DNA from: Acetofilamentum sp.
GTDB taxonomy: Bacteria; Bacteroidota; Bacteroidia; Bacteroidales; DTU049
Direction: 5' to 3'
Length of the DNA stretch: 5,141 nt
Assembly (NCBI GenBank): GCA_020720525.1
Contig: DYON01000193.1
Location: 1 to 5,141, forward strand
Both the position numbers and the translations under genes were made by a program. The stretch's first letter is position 1, and each line of letters starts with the position of its first letter. Below are positions 1-5,141 of the stretch, in pieces. The notes beneath the pieces are model-generated. The model ran no database searches and had not been told where the DNA came from. It was given only the letters and a program-made list of their open reading frames with translations.

Positions 1-18
1 GTAAAGAGATTTAGTAAA

Positions 19-34
19 ATGGCAATTTCGCCAT
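19..34. repeat. short inverted repeat downstream of meaB
   Basis: ATGGC at 19-23 and GCCAT at 30-34 form a 5-bp stem with a 6-base loop. On the minus strand it is followed by TTTTA-like sequence, so it could contribute to ending meaB transcription. It is too short to be decisive. Confidence 0.25.
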
Positions 35-68
35 GATTGAGTTTGACGGATTGAATACGTTTTTCGAT

Positions 69-95
69 AAAAAATCAGCTTCTCAAAGATTTTTC
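69..95 (-). terminator. weak AT-rich hairpin at the 3' end of meaB
   Basis: AAAAATC at 70-76 and GATTTTT at 88-94 form a perfect 7-bp inverted repeat with an 11-base loop that contains the meaB stop codon. On the minus strand the 3' arm is also the T-run. The stem has a single G-C pair, so it is a poor intrinsic terminator at best; it could be a degenerate terminator or chance in AT-rich DNA. Confidence 0.22.
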
Positions 96-1180
96 AAACT
101 TTCATAAAACTTGCGTACTATCTCTTGCGCAGCAGCATAAGGCGAAAGTTGCGATTGGTACACCTTTTTCTCCAATCCCAAGCTCAGTTCGTTCACATCA
201 GGGAGGCTTTTGAAATTTGCCAACAAAATATCGGTGATGGCTTGCTGAAAGCGCTTCACTTCCTGTTCCTGCCTGTTGTTGGTAAAAAAGACCGATTGTT
301 GAGTGGTATGTACATAGTTCGAAATACAATTCCAAACAGCATCGATGCCACTGTTGGTAAGTGCCGAACACAAGCCAACTTCAACAATCCATCCCGATTG
401 ATGCGCTGGCATGAGATGCAGAGCATTTTTGATTTCGGCTGCGGCCAGTTTAGCTTTGTTCATATTGTCGGCTTCGGCTTTGTTGATGAAAATAGCATCG
501 GCCATTTCCATAATTCCACGCTTAATCCCCTGAAGTTCGTCGCCCGCTCCGGGCAGCTGAAGCAACAGAAAAAAATCGACCATCGAGCGGGCTGCTGTTT
601 CGCTTTGTCCAACGCCAACTGTTTCAACAATAATCACATCGAAGCCAGCTGCTTCGCATAGCACAATCGATTCGCGTGTTTTGCGAGCCACGCCCCCCAA
701 TGTTCCAGCCGATGGCGAAGGGCGAATAAATGCATCAGGATTAGCACTTAGCTTTTCCATACGTGTTTTGTCGCCAAGAATACTGCCTTTCGAAATCTGA
801 CTCGATGGGTCGATGGCCAAAACCGCCACTTTTTTGCCTTTATTGGTCAGAAAAGTTCCAAACGCCTCAATAAAAGTGCTCTTCCCTACTCCTGGAACAC
901 CAGTAATTCCAATGCGAATGCTTTTGCCCGACATTGGTAAACATGCATCGATAAGCTTTTGAGCCATTTCGTGGTGTTCTTGCTTTGAACTTTCAATTAG
1001 GGTAATAGCTCTACTCAACATCATGCGATTACCGTCAGAAATGCCATCGAAAAGCTCACTAAAAGTAGGTAACACCGACTTTTTACCAGCCAAATTTCGA
1101 ATGGCCTCGTTGTTGGTTTGAGGAGGCTGCTCGATGCCTTGTTGGACTTTCAGCGCTGAATTAAACTTTTCTTTTTTCAT
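83..1180 (-). CDS. meaB: MeaB/ArgK-family GTPase, chaperone of methylmalonyl-CoA mutase
   Basis: This is a cytoplasmic P-loop GTPase of the G3E group. Known relatives (MeaB, human MMAA) bind adenosylcobalamin-dependent methylmalonyl-CoA mutase, gate cofactor loading and protect it from inactivation. The 365-residue product shows a Walker A/G1 motif GVPGVGKS at 94-101 and the family signature DPSS at 124-127 with GSILGDKTRM at 132-141. It also has DVIIVETVGVGQSE at 181-194 (Walker B/G3 region), a G4 motif NKAEAD at 233-238, and CSAL at 271-274 (G5-like). Length is normal for the family. I chose the ATG at 1180. The open frame extends upstream only to a TTG at 1219, and those 13 codons overlap a promoter-like element. 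No Shine-Dalgarno sequence is visible, as is usual in Bacteroidota. It lies 39 bp downstream of the thioredoxin-like gene on the same strand. One oddity is that the fourth G4 residue is Glu (NKAE) where Asp is canonical. The mutase itself is not in the window. Confidence 0.95.
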   Translation of the reverse strand: MKKEKFNSALKVQQGIEQPPQTNNEAIRNLAGKKSVLPTFSELFDGISDGNRMMLSRAITLIESSKQEHHEMAQKLIDACLPMSGKSIRIGITGVPGVGKSTFIEAFGTFLTNKGKKVAVLAIDPSSQISKGSILGDKTRMEKLSANPDAFIRPSPSAGTLGGVARKTRESIVLCEAAGFDVIIVETVGVGQSETAARSMVDFFLLLQLPGAGDELQGIKRGIMEMADAIFINKAEADNMNKAKLAAAEIKNALHLMPAHQSGWIVEVGLCSALTNSGIDAVWNCISNYVHTTQQSVFFTNNRQEQEVKRFQQAITDILLANFKSLPDVNELSLGLEKKVYQSQLSPYAAAQEIVRKFYESLKNL

Positions 1181-1188
1181 ATCGGAAA

Positions 1189-1219
1189 CAAAAATAGCAC
1201 TACTTTGGGTTCGGGGCAA
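1189..1219 (-). promoter_or_regulatory. candidate Bacteroidota promoter for meaB
   Basis: On the minus strand TATTTTTG at 1196-1189 matches the Bacteroidota -7 consensus TAnnTTTG exactly. A TTG at 1219-1217 lies 20 bases upstream, the spacing expected for the -33 element. Transcription would start only a few bases before the ATG at 1180, giving an almost leaderless mRNA. It sits between the thioredoxin-like stop and meaB, so meaB may have its own promoter in addition to readthrough. The -33 match is only partial (TTG rather than TTTG). Confidence 0.45.
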
Positions 1220-1738
1220 CTATAAGTTTTTCAAAATTTTCAACCAATCGATTTCAAGTGTATTGGTGGGCGTTTCAACCATGCGTCCGCGTTCTTCGCC
1301 ATCGCTAAAAAAAATGAATGTTGGCACTCGCTCAATGTTGAATCGAGCAATTTCGTCTTCGTTACCAGGCCAATGCTTTTTGCGGTCAACACAAATAATT
1401 CTGATGTTTTCTTCGGGAAAACCTAAAGCATCAGCAATTTTGAAAAAACGTGGCACTTGCTCTTGGCTGTCGCTACACCACGTACCCAACACAATCACAA
1501 TGGTATAGTCGAGCCCAAAAGCCATAAGATTTTCAATTACTGCTGGGTCGGCGTTATAGTCCGCATATCCACCAACAAAGTATTCCGAAAAAATTGGGAC
1601 TTCCAACCCTTCGCGGTTGCAGTAGCCAATTAAAACATCTTTTTGTATATTGGAATCGAGCATAATCTGGTTGAGTTGTTGAGCCTGAATGTTTACAAAA
1701 ATCGCCATCATGGCGATAAAAATAGTAGCTTTGTACAT
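1220..1738 (-). CDS. exported thioredoxin-fold protein with monothiol CSDS site
   Basis: The 172-residue product starts with a Sec signal peptide: a basic residue at 3, a hydrophobic stretch at 4-17, and likely cleavage after QA at 19. It should therefore be periplasmic or surface exposed, and there is no lipobox Cys. The mature part has a thioredoxin-like core. A beta strand (YTIVIVLG, 78-85) leads into TWCSDSQEQVPRF (86-98), with the nucleophilic Cys at 88. A strand IRIICVD follows at 112-118, and VPTFIFF at 138-144 supplies the cis-Pro (P139). The second active-site Cys of CxxC is replaced by Ser91, so a dithiol/disulfide cycle at this site is not possible. Cys40 and Cys116 are the only other cysteines in the mature part. 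Related WCxDS proteins are familiar in Bacteroidota, but I know of no defined role. Monothiol reductase, isomerase-like or binding functions are all possible. The ATG at 1738 directly precedes the signal peptide. The gene is probably co-transcribed with meaB downstream. Confidence 0.88.
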   Translation of the reverse strand: MYKATIFIAMMAIFVNIQAQQLNQIMLDSNIQKDVLIGYCNREGLEVPIFSEYFVGGYADYNADPAVIENLMAFGLDYTIVIVLGTWCSDSQEQVPRFFKIADALGFPEENIRIICVDRKKHWPGNEDEIARFNIERVPTFIFFSDGEERGRMVETPTNTLEIDWLKILKNL

Positions 1739-1766
1739 CGTTGCACGTTGTTTTGAAAAGGTTTTC

Positions 1767-1774
1767 TATCTTTG
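1767..1774 (+). promoter_or_regulatory. candidate -7 promoter box for pcrB and the peptidase gene
   Basis: TATCTTTG matches the Bacteroidota -7 consensus TAnnTTTG exactly and ends 16 bp before the pcrB ATG, implying a leader of roughly ten bases. No TTTG lies at the ideal spacing of about 20 bases upstream. The nearest candidates are TTG at 1748-1750 (16-base gap) and TTTG at 1752-1755 (11-base gap). Position and exact match support it, while the weak -33 region limits confidence. Confidence 0.5.
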
Positions 1775-1790
1775 ACTATTCATTTTGCCT

Positions 1791-2519
1791 ATGCAGATTC
1801 AAATATACAACAAATTCCTGAGCGGAAGGAAACTTCTGATTGTTCTTATCGATCCCGACAAATTCGACAGTCCTAAGGCAAATTTATTTTTTAGCAGCAA
1901 CAAAAAGCATATCGACATGGTGTTTGTTGGCGGCAGTTTACTCGAAGCCAATCGCACCGAAAAAGTTGTTGCCGAATTGAAATCAATTGCTGATTGTCCA
2001 GTTGTTATTTTCCCCGGAAGCAGCATGCAAATTGTTCCCAACGCAGATGCAATCCTGTTTTTATCGCTAATTTCGGGGCGAAATGCCGAATTTCTTATTG
2101 GCCAACATGTTCAAGCCGCTCCACTCATTTATCGCTTAGGCATAGAATCCATTCCTACATCGTATATTCTTGTCGATGGTGGAAAAACCACTTCTGTTCA
2201 ATACATTTCTCAAACCATTCCGGTTCCGGCCGACAAACCCGATATTGCAGCAGCCACGGCATTAGCGGGAAAATATTCGGGACATCAATTGGTGTATCTC
2301 GAAGCTGGATCGGGTGCCCTCCATGCTGTTCCTGCAGAAATAGTAGCCGAAGTTGCACAAAAAACACAGCTCCCTGTGATTGCCGGCGGTGGAATTCGCA
2401 ATGCCGAAACAGCAGAAAAGCTTGTGAAAGCAGGTGCCAAAGCTATTGTTGTGGGAACATTATACGAAACAAATCCCGACGAAATTGTTAGGATTGCCGA
2501 AAAAATTCATTCAATCTGA
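1791..2519 (+). CDS. pcrB: geranylgeranylglyceryl phosphate synthase-like protein (PcrB/GGGPS family, bacterial group II type)
   Basis: This is a 242-residue TIM-barrel prenyltransferase. The family joins a polyprenyl diphosphate to sn-glycerol-1-phosphate, forming the ether bond of archaeal lipids; Bacillus PcrB makes a heptaprenyl version. Visible motifs are LIDPDK at 19-24 (Asp21/Asp23, metal and diphosphate side), FVGGS at 45-49, FPGSS at 74-78 and LSLISGRN at 91-98. The glycerol-phosphate-binding elements are YLEAGSGA at 169-176, GGGIRN at 199-204 and VGT at 221-223. All key loops are intact, so it should be active. The SLxxGRN segment and overall length fit the group II enzymes of Bacteroidota rather than Bacillus PcrB, but this is from memory. 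The native product in that phylum is uncertain to me. I chose the ATG at 1791 over the in-frame TTG at 1785. No Shine-Dalgarno is present. A TAnnTTTG box ends 16 bp before the start. It diverges from the thioredoxin-like gene and is followed after 16 bp by the peptidase gene. Confidence 0.93.
   Translation: MQIQIYNKFLSGRKLLIVLIDPDKFDSPKANLFFSSNKKHIDMVFVGGSLLEANRTEKVVAELKSIADCPVVIFPGSSMQIVPNADAILFLSLISGRNAEFLIGQHVQAAPLIYRLGIESIPTSYILVDGGKTTSVQYISQTIPVPADKPDIAAATALAGKYSGHQLVYLEAGSGALHAVPAEIVAEVAQKTQLPVIAGGGIRNAETAEKLVKAGAKAIVVGTLYETNPDEIVRIAEKIHSI
1800..1807 (-). promoter_or_regulatory. candidate -7 promoter box for the thioredoxin-like/meaB unit
   Basis: Read on the minus strand this is TATATTTG, an exact TAnnTTTG match, located inside the first codons of pcrB. 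It would give the thioredoxin-like gene a leader of about 55 bases and make the two divergent promoters overlap. No clear TTTG is seen about 20 bases upstream (near 1828-1832, minus strand reading GTTTCC), so this is tentative. Confidence 0.35.
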
Positions 2520-2535
2520 TAAACCGAACCAAACG

Positions 2536-4668
2536 ATGAAACATCTTTTCTTCTTTTTGCTGGTATCGACACTGGCACTGCTAAGTGCAACAGCTCAAAA
2601 ATCGCTCACTCTCGAAGGAATTTTTAGCGACCGCAGCCTTTATCCAACATCGATATCGGGCATTCAACCACATTTTTCGCAAAATTGGTTCAGCTATACC
2701 AACGACGACGATGCATTGGTGAAAGTTGATAGCAAAGGAAACACCACAACCTTGCTCACATTCGACGAACTCAATACTATTCTAAGTTCAATCGATGCGG
2801 AAAAAGCAAAGTGGTTTCCTGAGTATTCGTGGATTAGCGACGATGCCATACGTTTTGTTTCGGGTGCTGTTTTGATCGATTTGAAAGTTGCCCAGAAAAA
2901 AGCTGAAAAAAAAAGCAGTTGGAACAACGACGGCGAAAATGCCGAATGGACTGCTACGGGCAAAAATGTAGCTTATACCATCGAGAACAACCTGTATGTT
3001 TCGCTTTCAGGCAACGAAATGGCGGTTACAGCCGAAACCAACAAAGGAATTGTGTGCGGACAAACAGTTCATCGCAACGAATTTGGCATCAACGATGGGA
3101 TTTTTTGGTCGCCAAATGGAAATAAACTCGCTTTTTACCGTATGGACGAAACCATGGTAACCGATTATCCGCTCATCGACATTAATACACGCATTGCCGA
3201 AGTAAAAGATGTAAAATATCCGATGGCCGGAATGGTTAGCCACCATGTAACTTTAGGTGTTTTCGATGTAGCTTCTAAAAATACCATTTTCGTAAAAACT
3301 GGCGAACCAATCGAACAATATCTCACCAATATTTCGTGGAGTCCCGATGAAAAATACATTTTCGTTGGTGTTCTCAACCGCGACCAAAATCATCTTAAAT
3401 GGAATAAGTACGATGCTTCAACAGGCGAATTCGTTCAAACACTTTTCGAAGAAAAAAGCGATCGCTATGTTGAACCTTCAACTCCACTTATTTTTGTTCC
3501 AGGTAGCAACGATAAATTCGTTTGGCAAAGCCAGCGCGACGGTTACAATCATTTGTATTTGTTCGACACCAGCGGAAAGTTGATTCGACAACTCACCAAA
3601 GGTTCGTGGATGGTAACCGAAATAGGTGGTTTCGACAAAAAAGGCGAAAATCTTTGGTTTATGTCCACAAAAGAATCTCCACTCGAAAGCCATGCATATA
3701 TTGTAAGCCTGAAAGACGGCAAAATAGCAAAGCTCACCACCGAACCAGGTACACATTACATTTCACTTTGTAAAGATTTCTCGATGTTAATCGATTCGTA
3801 TAGCTCCACTAATGTTGCATCGGCTTGCAACCTCAAAACATCAGCAGGAAAAACCGTTAAAGAATTGCTTCTCGACAAAAACCCCTTAAAAGAATACAAT
3901 GTTCCTACGCCAGAAATGATGACTTTCAAAGCCGAAGACGGAACCTTGCTTTATGGTCGCTTGCTGAAACCAGTTGGTTTCGATGCAACTAAAAAATATC
4001 CCGTGATTGTGTATGTTTATGGCGGACCACATGCGCAGCTTGTAAACAACAGCTGGACAGGTGGAGCAGGATATTTTCAGTACTTTTTGGCATCGCAAGG
4101 ATACGCTGTTCTTACAATCGACAATCGCGGCTCGTCGAATCGTGGATTGGAATTCGAATCGGCCATTTTCAGAAATATTGGCACACTCGAAGTATCGGAT
4201 CAAATGGTTGGTGTAAACTGGTTGAAATCGCAAGCGTGGGTCGATGCATCGCGCATTGGAGTGCATGGTTGGAGCTACGGTGGTTTTATGACAATCAGCA
4301 TGCTGCTTAAAAATCCAGGCGTTTTCAAAGCTGGGGTTGCTGGCGGTCCTGTAATTGATTGGAAATACTACGAAGTGATGTATGGCGAGCGCTATATGGA
4401 CACACCCGAAACAAATCCCGAAGGATACAAAAACGCAGCCTTAACCAATTTTGTCGATCGGCTCGATGCTCGCTTATTGGTTATTCAGGGCTATCAAGAT
4501 GAAACCGTTGTTCCACAAAATGCGCTATCGTTCCTCGAAGCAGGAATTAAAAACGGCAAACTGATAGATTTCTTCATGTATCCGAATCACGAACACAATG
4601 TACGTGGCAAAGATCGCTTACACTTGTACAAAATGATTTTTCAGTATTTTGAAGATCATTTGAAATAA
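2536..4668 (+). CDS. ptpA: exported S9 family prolyl oligopeptidase, prolyl tripeptidyl peptidase A-like
   Basis: This 710-residue serine peptidase should release tripeptides (Xaa-Xaa-Pro) from unblocked N-termini outside the cytoplasm, helping peptide feeding. A Sec signal peptide spans about 1-20 (hydrophobic LFFFLLVSTLALL, cleavage near ATA/Q). An N-terminal beta-propeller of DPPIV type covers roughly 40-460, with blade motifs such as FWSPNGNKLAFYRMD at 190-204 and SWSPDE at 267-272. The C-terminal alpha/beta hydrolase domain contains YGGPH at 495-499 (oxyanion Tyr495), GWSYGG around catalytic Ser580, Asp655 in GYQDE and His687 in NHEHN. Glu182 (HRNEFG) and Glu613 (YYEVMY) match the two glutamates that bind the substrate amino group in P. 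gingivalis PtpA. From memory, all five residues sit at a constant offset of 23 from that enzyme. Typical DPPIV has a double-Glu EE motif instead of this single Glu. The start is the ATG just before the signal peptide; the frame extends 34 codons further up into pcrB. The gene is probably co-transcribed with pcrB. Confidence 0.94.
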   Translation: MKHLFFFLLVSTLALLSATAQKSLTLEGIFSDRSLYPTSISGIQPHFSQNWFSYTNDDDALVKVDSKGNTTTLLTFDELNTILSSIDAEKAKWFPEYSWISDDAIRFVSGAVLIDLKVAQKKAEKKSSWNNDGENAEWTATGKNVAYTIENNLYVSLSGNEMAVTAETNKGIVCGQTVHRNEFGINDGIFWSPNGNKLAFYRMDETMVTDYPLIDINTRIAEVKDVKYPMAGMVSHHVTLGVFDVASKNTIFVKTGEPIEQYLTNISWSPDEKYIFVGVLNRDQNHLKWNKYDASTGEFVQTLFEEKSDRYVEPSTPLIFVPGSNDKFVWQSQRDGYNHLYLFDTSGKLIRQLTKGSWMVTEIGGFDKKGENLWFMSTKESPLESHAYIVSLKDGKIAKLTTEPGTHYISLCKDFSMLIDSYSSTNVASACNLKTSAGKTVKELLLDKNPLKEYNVPTPEMMTFKAEDGTLLYGRLLKPVGFDATKKYPVIVYVYGGPHAQLVNNSWTGGAGYFQYFLASQGYAVLTIDNRGSSNRGLEFESAIFRNIGTLEVSDQMVGVNWLKSQAWVDASRIGVHGWSYGGFMTISMLLKNPGVFKAGVAGGPVIDWKYYEVMYGERYMDTPETNPEGYKNAALTNFVDRLDARLLVIQGYQDETVVPQNALSFLEAGIKNGKLIDFFMYPNHEHNVRGKDRLHLYKMIFQYFEDHLK

Positions 4669-4828
4669 AGTGACAATAAACTCATAGAACATTTTTGTTT
4701 CATTTGGTTGTTGGCGCAGCAAGGCCACATTCGCATTGGTCTCAACGGAAATAAACTCACCGCAATGAGTAATCTCGGCAAATACCTGAAAAACCTAAAA
4801 TTTGTGGTACTTATCGACCGCAAAACAG

Positions 4829-4858
4829 GAAATCCGTTTGAGCTTTTTTTCGGATTTC
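4829..4858. repeat. 8-bp inverted repeat with 14-base spacer
   Basis: GAAATCCG at 4829-4836 and CGGATTTC at 4851-4858 are perfectly complementary. On the plus strand the spacer ends in seven Ts and the stem is not followed by a T-run, so it is not a standard intrinsic terminator on that strand. On the minus strand the spacer becomes A-rich, and the element would fold at the 5' end of any transcript started from the box at 4871-4878. It lies about 160 bp beyond the peptidase stop. Confidence 0.5.
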
Positions 4859-4870
4859 AGCTACCTCATG

Positions 4871-4878
4871 CAAATATA
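4871..4878 (-). promoter_or_regulatory. orphan -7-like promoter box on the minus strand
   Basis: On the minus strand this reads TATATTTG, an exact TAnnTTTG match. No TTTG lies about 20 bases upstream (the position reads TTTT), and no minus-strand gene follows it. It could drive a short RNA antisense to the end of the peptidase gene, or be a chance match. Confidence 0.2.
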
Positions 4879-5044
4879 AACCAATTTTGTTTTGTGGGAA
4901 AATGATTTTGGGTTGTGTATGGGTTAAGCGATTGCGGGCTATGCCGTGTGTTCGCTGTGCTTTATTTTTCATCGAATTTGATAATCGCCTGTAAATTTTG
5001 GCTATCTAAGTTCATTTTTTGTTACAACTCAGCAGCAAATTTAA

Positions 5045-5057
5045 CAATAAATTATTG
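5045..5057. repeat. AT-rich palindrome
   Basis: CAATAA and TTATTG flank a single central A, giving perfect two-fold symmetry. The spacer is too short for a hairpin, so if functional it would be a dimeric-protein binding site. In this AT-rich stretch chance is a good explanation. Confidence 0.25.
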
Positions 5058-5106
5058 ATAAAAAATATTTTGCAAAGTTATTCTTTCTGAATTATGTCTT
5101 TTCTTT

Positions 5107-5120
5107 GACTCATGACTCAT
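5107..5120. repeat. tandem GACTCAT heptamer, two copies
   Basis: GACTCAT occurs twice head to tail at 5107-5113 and 5114-5120, and a related GACTATTCAT follows at 5131-5140. It is just upstream of or overlapping the ATG at 5119. Two copies are little evidence of function. Confidence 0.4.
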
Positions 5121-5141
5121 GGGTGAACAGGACTATTCATC

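Larger units (their letters stand above)
4669..5141. other. 473-base region without an assignable gene
   Basis: After the peptidase stop there is no recognisable gene, RNA gene or strong terminator. The first part, to about 4905, has a composition like the coding regions. It is open in the frame of the peptidase for 78 codons after its TAA, but has no convincing start (a TTG at 4708, an internal ATG at 4765) and no family I recognise. It contains an 8-bp inverted repeat (4829-4858) and a minus-strand promoter-like box (4871-4878). From about 4980 the sequence becomes very AT-rich, with a small palindrome and a tandem heptamer, and looks like ordinary intergenic or upstream DNA. An ATG at 5119 could open a gene that runs off the window, but only seven codons are visible. 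Confidence 0.6.

Noticed and set aside
1..36. Possible 3' end of a plus-strand gene entering from the left
   Set aside because: Frame 1 is open for only 11 codons before TGA, which is far too little to support a gene.
125..661. Plus-strand 178-codon open frame
   Set aside because: It lies opposite the well-supported meaB gene, encodes a low-complexity, Cys/His/Phe-rich sequence with no family resemblance, and is a shadow of meaB codon use.
1134..1508. Plus-strand 124-codon open frame across the thioredoxin-like/meaB junction
   Set aside because: It is antisense to two real genes and shows no recognisable protein features.
1774..1783. GACTATTCAT shared with 5131-5140
   Set aside because: A single 10-base match between two AT-rich intergenic sites is within what chance can give, and the flanks do not match.
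2434..2535. 34-residue N-terminal extension of the peptidase
   Set aside because: It overlaps the end of pcrB in another frame and precedes a clean signal peptide that starts at the ATG at 2536.
3886..4266. Minus-strand 126-codon open frame inside the peptidase gene
   Set aside because: It is fully antisense to the conserved catalytic domain and is a shadow frame.
5119..5141. Possible start of a plus-strand gene at ATG 5119
   Set aside because: Only seven codons are visible before the window ends, and no exact -7 box precedes it, so it cannot be called.
1..5141. CRISPR arrays, tRNA/rRNA genes, insertion sequences, toxin-antitoxin or phage-defence genes
   Set aside because: No spaced repeats, cloverleaf-like segments, transposase motifs or terminal inverted repeats with target duplications were seen on reading both strands.

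Overview
The window looks like an ordinary chromosomal segment from a member of the Bacteroidota. Four things point there. A secreted S9 peptidase closely resembles Porphyromonas prolyl tripeptidyl peptidase. A bacterial group II GGGP-synthase-like (PcrB) protein of the kind found in that phylum is present. Recognisable Shine-Dalgarno sequences are missing before the genes. Several perfect matches to the Bacteroidota -7 promoter box (TAnnTTTG) lie just upstream of genes. The assignment is by family recognition and motif reading only; no database search was possible.

Layout. On the minus strand (83-1738) lies a two-gene unit read right to left: a small exported thioredoxin-fold protein with a monothiol CSDS site, then a MeaB/ArgK-type GTPase chaperone of cobalamin-dependent acyl-CoA mutases. 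A divergent intergenic region of about 50 bp (1739-1790) separates this from a plus-strand pair: pcrB (1791-2519) and, 16 bp later, a 710-residue exported serine peptidase (2536-4668). For meaB, pcrB and the peptidase the longest open frames overstate the gene. They begin at TTG codons or inside the neighbouring gene, and the ATG starts given here are better supported.

The last 473 bases (4669-5141) hold no gene I can assign. They contain an 8-bp inverted repeat, a minus-strand promoter-like box, a long open frame of uncertain meaning, and a very AT-rich tail with a small palindrome and a tandem heptamer. The first 82 bases hold only weak hairpins downstream of meaB.

How the genes relate. 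The thioredoxin-like protein and the peptidase both carry signal peptides and should act in the periplasm or at the cell surface. MeaB and PcrB are cytoplasmic. I see no shared pathway, so the grouping probably reflects two divergent transcription units rather than one system. I found no convincing novel multi-gene system. The best leads are the archaeal-type lipid enzyme, the monothiol thioredoxin, the D-to-E change in the MeaB G4 motif, and the unexplained right-hand non-coding region.
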